A DNA stretch of 64,000 bases from positions 3,472,001 through 3,536,000 of the forward strand of contig NZ_JAUSRB010000002.1 of NCBI RefSeq assembly GCF_030811595.1. The letters run 5' to 3'. The stretch comes from Streptosporangium brasiliense (GTDB lineage: Bacteria > Actinomycetota > Actinomycetes > Streptosporangiales > Streptosporangiaceae). Below are positions 16,473 through 25,081 of this stretch, one piece after another. The position numbers were made by a program, and so were the translations under genes. A model generated the notes under the pieces. The model made no database searches and was not told the DNA's origin. It saw nothing but the letters and a program-made list of their open reading frames with translations. The first letter of the stretch is position 1, and every line of letters starts with the position of its first letter.

Positions 16473-16763
16473 TCAGGGTCGTGCGGCGGAGGGTGGGACC
16501 TTCGCGGGGACGGAGCGGAGCTCGTCTTCGAGGGCGTCGACGAGGTTTCTGGCCGCCTGGCGCAGCCGTACGCGGCGGGCGCTGAGGTCTTCGGCGAACC
16601 GCCGGGCGGTCGGGCCCACCCAGACGGGCCGGCCGGTGAACTGGCCGTGGGCGGGGTCGAGCGCCGCCTCCAGGATGGCGACCCGTGCTCTGACCTCCGC
16701 CAATGTCTGTTCCAGCACCTGCCGCCGCGGGTTGGGCACCAGGTCCTCCGGACGAGGATTCAT
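16473..16763 (-). CDS. WXG100-like small protein
   Basis: This 96-residue, mostly helical protein has a central PVWVGPTARRFAEDL followed by RRVRLRQAARNLVDALEDEL, resembling actinomycete WXG100-like (ESX-associated) proteins with a W-x-G turn. ATG 16763 is preferred because AGGAG sits 4 bases upstream on the minus strand. No ESX secretion ATPase is in the window. A fragment of a paralogue lies at 13969-14073. The lipoprotein and DUF6571-like genes nearby suggest one functional cluster. Confidence 0.6.
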   Translation of the reverse strand: MNPRPEDLVPNPRRQVLEQTLAEVRARVAILEAALDPAHGQFTGRPVWVGPTARRFAEDLSARRVRLRQAARNLVDALEDELRSVPAKVPPSAARP

Positions 16764-16849
16764 ATATCTCCTCTGCGGATGCCGATACAACGGCGGTTTC
16801 ATTGGACATTATTGGATCTACGGCACACCGGCCAGCCCTGGAGGAATTC

Positions 16850-17296
16850 ATGGCATGTTCTGTACGGCGCGGCGTCATGGTGTGCGTGGTTGTGTTGCTG
16901 GCGGTGGTGTCCGGATGCGGTGACGGTGGCCCTACGGCGGCGGAGGCGGGGGAGACGCTCAAGGCGCATATCACCGAGTTGATGAAAGAGCGCCATGCTT
17001 TGGATGTCCAAATTACTGATTCTGGTGGACGTGATATTCCCTGTGGTGAGGGTAAGGCCAAGCGGACCTTCGCGGCTGTCGGTAGGGATGCGGCGGAGCA
17101 ACGTGGGCCGGACAATCTAAACGATCTCCTGCTTGGGGCGCTCTCCCGAGTGGCCCCTTACCGGATTGCCGAAGACAGAGGAAACGCTCCTATCCGGCTC
17201 GCCAACGACGAATACAAGACGGTGATTATCTTGGAGTCGCCGGGCAGCGGGCAGTACGGGGTCCGAGGCGAGACCGAGTGCCTCCCAAGTTCCTGA
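16850..17296 (+). CDS. Small lipoprotein of unknown function
   Basis: This 148-residue protein has an N-terminal signal with lipobox VVSGC (Cys about 23), preceded by a basic start and a VVVLLAVV core. The mature part has two further cysteines (IPCGEG and ETECLP) and no recognised domain. ATG 16850 has GGAGG 7 bases upstream. Its base composition is noticeably less GC-rich than its neighbours. It converges on the DUF6571-like gene with a 1-base gap. Confidence 0.65.
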   Translation: MACSVRRGVMVCVVVLLAVVSGCGDGGPTAAEAGETLKAHITELMKERHALDVQITDSGGRDIPCGEGKAKRTFAAVGRDAAEQRGPDNLNDLLLGALSRVAPYRIAEDRGNAPIRLANDEYKTVIILESPGSGQYGVRGETECLPSS

Positions 17297-17297
17297 G

Positions 17298-19280
17298 CTA
17301 ACTGTCGAAGGCCAGGCCTCGTTCCTTGCCTCGCTTGTTGCGACTCTCGAACCGGTCTGCCATGGCGCCGGATAGATTCCCCAATGAGAGTTCGTCCTTG
17401 CTGTCCATCCCATTGGCGACGATCCATTTCTCGAAAGCCTCAAGTCCCTTGTTCCTCTGTTTGATCAATTCGGAGAACGGTTTGAGGTTGCCGTGCGCGT
17501 CGGCGACGGCCACGCCGGGCGGACAGGCGGCCTGGAACTCGGCGGGCGTCACCTTCGGGGCGAACCCGTTGGCCATGAGTATTTGCGCGTATGCGTGCTG
17601 GCGGCCGAGGGTTTCGATGCCGTCCGCCTTGTCGGCCCGGTCCATCCGGGTCTCGTCCTCTTCACCGAAGGCGCCTTCGGCGGAGAGGGAAGTGCTCAGC
17701 GCGAGCCAGGCGAAGTCGTACGCCAGGGTGGGCGCGGCGAATATGCTCGTCAGTCCGATGGCGGTGTCGCGGGTGAAGTTCACCACGTCCTTGCGCTGTT
17801 TGTCGATCATGTCCAGATTGCCCTGGACCTTCTCGATGGCGGCCCGCTCGAAGCCGCGCACGTTGCCCAGAGCGGTGAACACCTGGTCCAGGCGCTTGAC
17901 GTCCCCGGTCCGCCGGGTCGTCGCCGACGCGTCGGCAATCAGTTTCTGGGAGAACCGCCCCATCCCCTCGTCGAACGGGGCGAGGTTCTCGGCCGAGTCG
18001 GCGAAGAGCTTGAGGAAGCGGTAGGTGTCCTCGGGGCTCAGGGTGAACGCGGACCTCATGCCGAACGCCGAGGTCGAGGGCTTCAGCACGCTGTCCTCGG
18101 TCATGTTCGCGTCGCCGATGTTGGCGCCCTCGGTGATCTCGGTGGCGTAGGCGCCGGCGATCTCGGCCAGGTGGACCCGGATCCCCTCGCCGAGTTTGAG
18201 ATCGTCCATCGTCGTCATCACGGTGAAGGCGAACGCGGCCGACTCCTTGCTGTGCTTGCCGTCGTCCTCGTCGTAGGCGCCGGAGGCTGCGGCCAGCATG
18301 CGTCCGAAGGCGTCGGCGTTGCTGTCCGAACCGGCGTACTTGGCGTCGGCTGAGTCGTTGAACTTCTTCAGGAACTCCTTCAGCTTCGACTGGTCCTTGG
18401 CGTACGGCCCGGTCACCGCCGCGATTGCCTGTCGCGCGGCGGCCGGGTTGTTGCCCAGGGCGTAGAGGAAGCCCGAGCCGATCTTCTTGGGATCGGCCAG
18501 GCCCTGCTTCAGCACCACGTCCGTCAGCCACTCGGCGGGGAACTTCCCTCCGCTCAGCAGCAGGCCCGCCTTGGGGCCCGCGTTCCGTATCGCGTCCTTG
18601 ATCTTGACGAAGCCCGGGACGCGCGATCCGGCGGTGACCGCGGTGCCGAAAGCCTGGCTCACCATGCGGAGCACCTCGTCGTCGGGATCGGGAGTGGCGG
18701 CGAGCGGTCGGGGGTGGGAGGAGTCCAGGTTCTTCCGCAGCAGCGCGGGGAGCCCGATGGTGCCTTCCGTGCCGAGGGCGGCGAAGAAGGCGGCGGTGAA
18801 GTCGGCGTCGTTCTTGTGGGCGGCCAGTTCCTTGACGATCTGCCCGTACTCGTCGGAGGAGGGGCGTCCGAGCCAGGGCACCTCCACCGGTTCGATGTCC
18901 AGGAAACGCCTGCCCAAGGCCGTGCCCTGCCGCTGGGCCTCCGCGGGGGAGAGATGTCTCCCCTCGCTGTAGCCGACCATCCCGGAGCCGGGCAGCCACG
19001 GCGCCAGGTCGTCGCCCGCCCGGATGGTCTCATTGCGTTTGCGCAGTCCCGGCAGTTCGTCGTCGATCCAGCCTTCGATCTCCTTGATCGGTTGCAGGTC
19101 CGCCGCCGACAGCTGCGCCGTGGCGAGCAGCTGCCGGATCCGCTCGGACTGCTCGCCGATCACGTCGCGGCCGCGTTCCAGCGCGGTGACGAAGCCCTGC
19201 ATCAGGTCGGGGTCGATCCCGGTGAAGTCCGGCGACAAAGGCCCCGTCCCCGATGCCATCGACTCCATCATTCCCCTCAT
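17298..19280 (-). CDS. DUF6571-like large helical protein
   Basis: This protein of about 660 residues has no signal peptide. The N-terminus (SPDFTGIDPDLMQGFVTALE, later EIEGWIDDELPGLRKRNETI) is a WXG/LXG-like helical module, clearly homologous to the start of the gene at 62760. The middle has repeated alpha-helical segments and KFPAEWLTDVVLKQG. The C-terminal third has two hydrophobic stretches (about 540-575). Proteins of this type sit in actinomycete ESX/WXG neighbourhoods and may be secreted substrates, but no toxin domain is recognisable. Start choice among ATG 19280, 19271 and 19268 is uncertain. A GAGGGGA lies just before 19271. Confidence 0.6.
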   Translation of the reverse strand: MRGMMESMASGTGPLSPDFTGIDPDLMQGFVTALERGRDVIGEQSERIRQLLATAQLSAADLQPIKEIEGWIDDELPGLRKRNETIRAGDDLAPWLPGSGMVGYSEGRHLSPAEAQRQGTALGRRFLDIEPVEVPWLGRPSSDEYGQIVKELAAHKNDADFTAAFFAALGTEGTIGLPALLRKNLDSSHPRPLAATPDPDDEVLRMVSQAFGTAVTAGSRVPGFVKIKDAIRNAGPKAGLLLSGGKFPAEWLTDVVLKQGLADPKKIGSGFLYALGNNPAAARQAIAAVTGPYAKDQSKLKEFLKKFNDSADAKYAGSDSNADAFGRMLAAASGAYDEDDGKHSKESAAFAFTVMTTMDDLKLGEGIRVHLAEIAGAYATEITEGANIGDANMTEDSVLKPSTSAFGMRSAFTLSPEDTYRFLKLFADSAENLAPFDEGMGRFSQKLIADASATTRRTGDVKRLDQVFTALGNVRGFERAAIEKVQGNLDMIDKQRKDVVNFTRDTAIGLTSIFAAPTLAYDFAWLALSTSLSAEGAFGEEDETRMDRADKADGIETLGRQHAYAQILMANGFAPKVTPAEFQAACPPGVAVADAHGNLKPFSELIKQRNKGLEAFEKWIVANGMDSKDELSLGNLSGAMADRFESRNKRGKERGLAFDS

Positions 19281-19387
19281 CCTATTTTTAGTTATTTCAC
19301 TCTAGCTACCTAATGAGCATATTAAGGAGGGAATAATGCGTATCAATCCGGCATTGCGGGATTGGTTTCCGGCCTCGACGGCTGCTC

Positions 19388-19783
19388 TCAGTGCCAGACG
19401 CTGACCATGACGGTGATGACGAGTAGTTTGACCAGCCAGTCGCCCGCGTGGACGGCGGCGAGTTTCCAGGGGGCGTTGTCCCAGATGACCGAGCCGGTGA
19501 GGAGCACGAAGGGGAACCCGATCCACGCGGCCGATCCGAGCAGCGCCGCGCCTGTCCAGTCCGTGATCTCCATGCGTGCGGCGAGTCCCGCGAGGACGGA
19601 GGCGACGACGAGGCTCCGGAACAGTTCGACGAGCACCTTCCACGCCGGTGGCCTGCCACCGGCCGCGGCGTCCGCGCCGCCGAGCAGTTCCGTCCGCTGC
19701 CTGTCGAACACGGCGTACCACACCGAGCTGATCACGAATGAGGCCACAGCCGCCGCGACGATGGCCAGGTAGTTCACTTCCAC
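19388..19783 (-). CDS. DUF1761 membrane protein
   Basis: This 131-residue protein has four predicted membrane helices with the family pattern: VNYLAIVAAAVASFVISSVWYAVF at the N-terminus, a short loop, LVVASVLAGLA, then AAWIGFPFVLLTGSVIWDN and a last helix. Function is unknown in the family. It stands alone between convergent and co-directional genes. Confidence 0.8.
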   Translation of the reverse strand: MEVNYLAIVAAAVASFVISSVWYAVFDRQRTELLGGADAAAGGRPPAWKVLVELFRSLVVASVLAGLAARMEITDWTGAALLGSAAWIGFPFVLLTGSVIWDNAPWKLAAVHAGDWLVKLLVITVMVSVWH

Positions 19784-19952
19784 GGAGTTCTCCTCATGCG
19801 CGCCTTTCGGCGCTGGTTATCGGATCCGTATCCCCGGCAGGGTTGGCGGGGGCTGGCAGGACCGGCAGGACCGGTCGCGGTCCGCCGGGAGAACGGCGTT
19901 GCCCGGTGGTGGTGCCGGTGATCGGGCGCACCGGTACGGGGCCGCCGGTGCG

Positions 19953-20639
19953 TCAGGGTTCGAGCAGCGTCTTGAGCGCGGCCAGGCGCTCACGCCAGAA
20001 GACCTTCATCCGCGCGGCGGTGTCGGCGTCGGCCAGCTTCTCGTGGATGAGCGCCACCTGGGCCTTCGCGTCGCCCTTGGCGACGAAGCCGACGGCGATC
20101 CGCGTCGACCCGTCCTGCCAGTCGGCCCGGAACGACTTGGGCGCGGTGGCCGTACGGACCCTGAGCTCGCCGGGCAGCCAGCGCTCGCGCTCCGCCGCGT
20201 CGGCGAACGCCTCGTACAGGCGGTCCACCGGGACGGCGATGGTCTTGCTGCCGGTCGCCGAGTAGTAGCCGGCGCTGTTCTGGCCGGGAGCGCGCATCCC
20301 GCGCTCCTGCTCGTACGCCACCGTGATGTTCTGCGCCGACCAGTTGTCGACCTGGTGCTCCTGCACGAGCCAGCGTGCGATCTCGGTGTGCGTGCGTCCG
20401 GTCGCGCCCCAGGTGTCGAGCAGCGTGAACCATCCGTCCCAGCCTCGGCCGGTGCGCTCGCGCACGGTCAGATCGGAGACCTTGCTGGTCCCGATCGCTC
20501 CGGCGGGCCGGCCGGTGGGCGGCGAGACCTGAGGGTGACCGGCCTTCTCAAGGATCCGGCGGAGAGCGGTGGTGTAGCTCTCGCCCGTCTTGTCCATACG
20601 GGCCCGTACGCGGGACTTGAGCGACTTCCGACTCGTCAT
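19953..20639 (-). CDS. DUF4287 domain protein with SRPBCC-like C-terminal domain
   Basis: This 228-residue protein starts with a basic region (KSLKSRVRARMDKTGESYTTALRRIL). It then has a DUF4287 module, GRGWDGWFTLLDTWGATGRTHTEIARWL with WSAQNITVAYEQERGM. The last ~100 residues resemble an SRPBCC/AHSA1 helix-grip domain (KTIAVPVDRLYEAF, WRERLAALKTLLEP). ATG 20639 is chosen because the upstream extension lacks coding character; GTG 20642 is adjacent. Its function is not established. Confidence 0.75.
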   Translation of the reverse strand: MTSRKSLKSRVRARMDKTGESYTTALRRILEKAGHPQVSPPTGRPAGAIGTSKVSDLTVRERTGRGWDGWFTLLDTWGATGRTHTEIARWLVQEHQVDNWSAQNITVAYEQERGMRAPGQNSAGYYSATGSKTIAVPVDRLYEAFADAAERERWLPGELRVRTATAPKSFRADWQDGSTRIAVGFVAKGDAKAQVALIHEKLADADTAARMKVFWRERLAALKTLLEP

Positions 20640-20968
20640 CACATGCAACCCATCACGGCATGGCCGCAGGACCCACGCTCCCGTCGACCCCGCCGGAAAG
20701 GTCGTGTGTGACGGCATCCCGAGAACTCGAGGTCCCCTTTGCCCCCGTCGACGCCGGTGGCGTGAGCACCGGAAATGGGGGTTAGGCGCAGGATGACGCC
20801 GCGAGTAACGATATATACCGTCGATGGCTCGTGCAAGCACCACGCCCGTAGAGCTTGCAGGGGCGGGAGCCCCGCTCGGAGGGGCCGGGATGACGGTGCC
20901 GGTTTCTGTCGGATTCGGGTGGTACTGATGATCACCCCAGTGATTCCGACGATCTGTGGAGCTGTGCG
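20640..20968. other. Divergent intergenic region with TATATA-centred near-palindrome and GC hairpin
   Basis: The 329-bp gap contains ACGATATATACCGT (near 20809-20822), an imperfect palindrome in an otherwise GC-rich stretch that could be an operator or -10 region. A GGGGC-GGGA-GCCCC hairpin lies near 20862. The small protein gene at 20969 starts at the right edge. No additional gene is seen. Confidence 0.45.
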
Positions 20969-21361
20969 ATGGCAACGGTCATCTTCCGGGACGAGACCGC
21001 GACGGGGAAGCCGATAGCAGAGTCCGTCCTCCCCGACCTGCCCGAGAGCATCTCGGCGCGGGAGCTCGTCCGGCTCCGCGTCCGCGAGGAGGTCGCCCGC
21101 TACAACGCCGCCCCCTCTCCCCGGTTCAACGGCCTGGTCCGTCCGGTGGACGCCGAGGTGGAGCTGAACGGCTACCGGATGGGCACGAGACAGCGGATCG
21201 ACTGGGAACGTCAGGCGGACGCCGCCGAGCGGGCGTTCCAGCGCAACGGGTTCCTGCTGCTCGTCGGGGAGCGTCAGATCGACGACCTGTCCGAGGTGAT
21301 CGACCTGACCGTCGACCCGGTCGTGTCGTTCGTCAAGCTCGTCCCGCTGGTCGGAGGCTGA
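20969..21361 (+). CDS. Hypothetical protein paired with DUF4132 gene
   Basis: This 130-residue soluble protein has no recognised domain. It is mixed alpha/beta, begins MATVIFRDETATG, and ends with a hydrophobic strand DPVVSFVKLVPLVGG. It stops one base before the DUF4132 gene starts, so the two are almost certainly co-translated. The name reflects context only. Confidence 0.75.
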   Translation: MATVIFRDETATGKPIAESVLPDLPESISARELVRLRVREEVARYNAAPSPRFNGLVRPVDAEVELNGYRMGTRQRIDWERQADAAERAFQRNGFLLLVGERQIDDLSEVIDLTVDPVVSFVKLVPLVGG

Positions 21362-21362
21362 C

Positions 21363-23831
21363 ATGACCGAGCTCGACGACTTCACCCGCTCCTACGGCTA
21401 CCTGATCGGGTACGTGGAGGAGGCGACCAGGGAGATGTACTGTCGCTTCGACGCGCTCTTCGAGCGGGGGCTGTCGCCCGGGCCGGACGTCGACTGGCGG
21501 GAGTACGGGCGCTGGGCGCAGCTGAAGCTGGGCCTGGGACGGGAGGGAGGACATGATCACGATGAGCGCGTCCTCCGGCTGATCCGTTCGGTGGCCGAGC
21601 GTGACATCCCCTGGACGCTCGGGGACGCGCGGATCCTCGTGTACAGCGCCCAGACGCTGGTCTACTGGGGCCACACCCGCTACGAGGAGATCTTCCGGCT
21701 CCCGCTCGCCGTGGCGCGGCGGTTCGGCTTCCAGGAACGCCGCGTGATCTTCGAAAGCATCGGGGCGCAGCGCTGGCTCCCGGAACACCGGCTCCCGGTA
21801 CGGGAGGCACTGGCCGAGCAGCTCGACGAGCTGCTGATCGAACCCGCCGAGAACGGCCCGGCCGGCGTGGTGCGGAACGTGATCTGGGAATGCGACGACG
21901 TCGCCCGCACGCTGGCCGAGGAGTACGGCGCGCGCCTGGCCGACCCCGCGGTCCTGCCCCTGCTGCACCACTGGAACACCGCCCGGTCCTCCAGACCCAG
22001 CGGGAAATGGCTCAGGACCGCCAGGACGCTGCTCACGCCCGACGCGGCCGGCCTGGTCCGCGAGATCCTCGCCCGGGTGGCGGCCCACCGGGAGAAGGCG
22101 ATCGACCACCGGGCCGACAGCGGCTACGAGTGGAGGGAGACCGTCTTCCTGCACGAGCGCACCACCGTGCCGGTGCGCGGCATGGTGTGGACGTGCGAGC
22201 TGATCGACGAGCCGTGGGTGAGCCAGCTCCTCGGCGACCTCGCCCTGACCTGCGGGACGGGGATCGGCGGGTCGGGCGCCAACTGCCGCAGCGAGCTGCT
22301 CGCCAACGCCGCCGTCGGTGTCCTGTCCCGCCGTGGCGGGCTCGACACCGTCGCCTCCCTGGCCAGGGTCCAGACCAAGGTCCGCAGGAAGTCGGTGCTG
22401 GCCAACGTGGCGCGCACGCTGGACGCGGTGGCCGTCCAGGCGGGACTGAGCCGCGAGCAGCTGCTGGACCGCACCGTGCCGGCCTTCGGGCTCGGCCCGG
22501 ACGGGGTGCGGGAGGAGAGGATCGGCGACTGTCTCGTACGGCTCTGCGCCGACGGCCCGGCGCTCCGCTACGTCAACCCCGCGGGCAGGACCGTCAAGTC
22601 GGTGCCGCAGGCCATCCGCCGGGACCCCGCGCTGGCCGAGCTCAAGTCCACGTTGAAGGAGCTCAAGCAGACGCTTCCGGCCGAGCGGTTCCGGCTGGAG
22701 CGGGCACTGATCGAGGAACGGGTCTGGCCGTGGCGCCAGGTGACGGAGTTCTTCCTCGACCACCCGGTCACCGGCCTGTACGCCCGGAACCTGATCTGGC
22801 AGGTCCTTCAGGGGCCGGCCGGACTGCCGGTCAGGACCGCCGGCGGCTGGGAGCTCACCGATCCGCGGGGCCGCGGGATCCAGCCGGGTCCCGACACCCC
22901 GGTCCGGCTGTGGCATCCGATCCGTGAGACGGCCGAGGACGTGCTGGCCTGGCGCGATCACCTCCTGGAGCACGGCGTGCGTCAGCCGTACAAGCAGGGC
23001 TTCCGGGAGGTCTACCTGCTGACCCCGGCCGAGGAGCGGACCCGCACCTTCTCCAACCGGTTCGCCGGGCATGTGCTCCGGTACGGCCAGGCCAAGGCGC
23101 TGCTGAACCAGCGCGGCTGGAGCGGGTTGGCCATCGGCCACTGGGACTACGAGTGCGGCGGCGACCAGGGCGAGGCCGTCAAGGAGCTGTCCGGCTGGCG
23201 GGCCCGCTGGGGCATGCACGTCACCGGCGACGCGGCGGCCGACGGGTGGGGCACCGCCTCCTTCTGTGCCAGTGAGCAGATCCATTTCTACCGGGACGGT
23301 CAGGAGGCCGCCGGCTACCACGACACGGCCGGTAACCTCGCCGCCCGCGAGGGCGCTCCGCTGTCAGAGGTGCCGCCGCTGGTGCTGTCGGAGGTGCTCC
23401 GCGACGCCGACCTGGCCGTGGGGGTCACCTCGGTCGGCCTCGACCGGCAGGTGACGGGCGGTCATGAGGACTACTGGCACTCCTACGGCTTCGGCGAACT
23501 GACCGAGACCGCCCGGACCCGGCGCGACGTGCTCACCCGGCTCCTGCCCCGGTTGAGGATCGCCGACCGGGCGGAGCTGACCGACCGGTTCCTGCGGGTG
23601 CGCGGGGACCGGCGGACCTACAAGATCCACCTGGGGTCGGGCAACATCCTGATGGAGCCCAACGACGCCTATCTGTGCATCGTCCCCGGGCACGACCGTG
23701 GCACCGGGTCCGTCTTCCTGCCCTTCGAGGAGGACGGCGGCATGTTGTCGGTCATCCTGTCCAAGGCGTTCCTGCTCGCCGACGACACGGCCATCACCGA
23801 TCCGTCGATCACCCGTCAGCTGGACGCCTGA
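21363..23831 (+). CDS. DUF4132 (MolR/YehI-like) protein
   Basis: This 822-residue protein has a C-terminal half matching the DUF4132 domain: HPVTGLYARNLIWQVL, a W-D-HL-LEHGVRQPYKQGFRE segment, RTRTFSNRFAGHVLRYGQAKALLNQRGW, GFGELTETARTRRDVL, and the closing RTYKIHLGSGNILMEPNDAYLCIVP. The N-terminal ~350 residues are helical-repeat-like. It lacks the WGR domain of E. coli MolR/YehI and is shorter. Function is unknown. It is preceded by its small partner and followed by a restriction-type HNH gene, a neighbourhood compatible with defence, though this is inference. Confidence 0.75.
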   Translation: MTELDDFTRSYGYLIGYVEEATREMYCRFDALFERGLSPGPDVDWREYGRWAQLKLGLGREGGHDHDERVLRLIRSVAERDIPWTLGDARILVYSAQTLVYWGHTRYEEIFRLPLAVARRFGFQERRVIFESIGAQRWLPEHRLPVREALAEQLDELLIEPAENGPAGVVRNVIWECDDVARTLAEEYGARLADPAVLPLLHHWNTARSSRPSGKWLRTARTLLTPDAAGLVREILARVAAHREKAIDHRADSGYEWRETVFLHERTTVPVRGMVWTCELIDEPWVSQLLGDLALTCGTGIGGSGANCRSELLANAAVGVLSRRGGLDTVASLARVQTKVRRKSVLANVARTLDAVAVQAGLSREQLLDRTVPAFGLGPDGVREERIGDCLVRLCADGPALRYVNPAGRTVKSVPQAIRRDPALAELKSTLKELKQTLPAERFRLERALIEERVWPWRQVTEFFLDHPVTGLYARNLIWQVLQGPAGLPVRTAGGWELTDPRGRGIQPGPDTPVRLWHPIRETAEDVLAWRDHLLEHGVRQPYKQGFREVYLLTPAEERTRTFSNRFAGHVLRYGQAKALLNQRGWSGLAIGHWDYECGGDQGEAVKELSGWRARWGMHVTGDAAADGWGTASFCASEQIHFYRDGQEAAGYHDTAGNLAAREGAPLSEVPPLVLSEVLRDADLAVGVTSVGLDRQVTGGHEDYWHSYGFGELTETARTRRDVLTRLLPRLRIADRAELTDRFLRVRGDRRTYKIHLGSGNILMEPNDAYLCIVPGHDRGTGSVFLPFEEDGGMLSVILSKAFLLADDTAITDPSITRQLDA

Positions 23832-24010
23832 GAGCGCCGCGGCTGCTGATCATGGCGTGTCCGGGCGCGGGGGCGAGGTCGTCGTCCACCGTGGGGGGCC
23901 AGACCGTGACCGCCACAGCCGGCAGCCGTCCGGTGCGCCCGCCGGACCAGGGTGAGGGACCCGGCCGGCACCTGTCGCGGGCTGCCGTGATCACCATAAA
24001 CTGATCGATC

Positions 24011-24904
24011 ATGGACTGGGTCGAGCGGGTCGCCGGGATCCGGCGCTGGACTCGCGGCGGCGAGCGGGCGCCGCACAAGCCGCTCCTGCTGCTGTACGTC
24101 CTGGGCCGTTTCCAGCGGGACGGCAACCTGCCGATCCCCTTCAGCGCCGCCGAGGCGGATCTCAGGCGGCTGCTCAAGGAGTACGGCCCACCACGGGACA
24201 CCAGCCCCGGCTACCCGTTCCACCACCTGACCGGCGACGGTCTGTGGCTGGTCGACACCGTCACCGGCCCCGGCAGCCCCGGCCCGGGACTGGGCCGCCT
24301 GCGTGACGGCCAGGCCACCGGCCGGCTCCATCCCGACCTCGCCCGAGCCCTCACCGAGGATCCCCGCCTGGCGGCCGGGATGGCCCGCTTCCTGCTGGAG
24401 GCGAACTTCCCGTCTTCGCTGCACGCCGACATCTGCCGGCTGGTCGGCCTGGACCTGGACAGCTTGGAGACCGTCACCACGGCCGTGCCCGCACCCGCCG
24501 CCGCGCGTCGTGACCCCGCCTTCCGCGAGAAGGTGCTCATGGCCTACGAGTACGCCTGCGCGTTCTGCGCCTACGACGGCTGGCTGGACGGCACCGCGGT
24601 CGGGCTGGACGCCGCCCACGTGCGCTGGTGGGCCTTCGAGGGCCCCGACGACCTGGCCAACGGGCTGTGCCTGTGCGCCATCCACCACAAGCTGTTCGAC
24701 AAGGGCGTGCTGGGCCTGACAGCAGAACGCACCATCACCGTCTCGGCCAGGTTCGTCGGCCGGTCGGCTTCGGCACGGGACATGGTGCTGTCTCTGGCCG
24801 GACGGCCCGCCCGCGACCCGCAACCAGGCATGGACGCCGTGGAGTCCGGCCACATCGACTGGCACGGCCGCCAGGTCTTCCGCGCCCCCGCCCGGAGCGC
24901 CTGA
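24011..24904 (+). CDS. HNH endonuclease of the phosphorothioated-DNA-binding type IV restriction family
   Basis: This 297-residue protein has an N-terminal sulfur-binding-domain-like region (APHKPLLLLYVLGRFQ, PGYPFHHLTGDGLW) as in ScoMcrA-type enzymes that recognise phosphorothioate-modified DNA. The C-terminal HNH nuclease has CAFC (about 183), DAAHVRWW (about 203), DDLANGLCLCAIHHKLFDKG (Asn and His-His) and thus an intact zinc/HNH site. No dnd/ssp modification genes are in the window, so it would act as stand-alone type IV restriction against modified incoming DNA. Phosphorothioate specificity is inferred from the family. Confidence 0.8.
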   Translation: MDWVERVAGIRRWTRGGERAPHKPLLLLYVLGRFQRDGNLPIPFSAAEADLRRLLKEYGPPRDTSPGYPFHHLTGDGLWLVDTVTGPGSPGPGLGRLRDGQATGRLHPDLARALTEDPRLAAGMARFLLEANFPSSLHADICRLVGLDLDSLETVTTAVPAPAAARRDPAFREKVLMAYEYACAFCAYDGWLDGTAVGLDAAHVRWWAFEGPDDLANGLCLCAIHHKLFDKGVLGLTAERTITVSARFVGRSASARDMVLSLAGRPARDPQPGMDAVESGHIDWHGRQVFRAPARSA

Positions 24905-25081
24905 GCATCGGGCGCGTGGGCAGGAGCCCGGTCGGCTTCACTGTTCACACCGCCGAGGAGCCCGGCACGTCGGCGGAGAACCGGCTCGACCGGATGCGGC
25001 ACCATCCCGGACTGATCACCGTGACCGGCCGGATCTCCCTCCACGGCCGCGACCTGCGGAGCTCGCCGGCCGCGGTCGGGG

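Noticed and set aside
21333..23321. Long minus-strand frame antisense to the DUF4132 gene
   Set aside because: Shadow frame; the DUF4132 protein is clearly coding on the plus strand.
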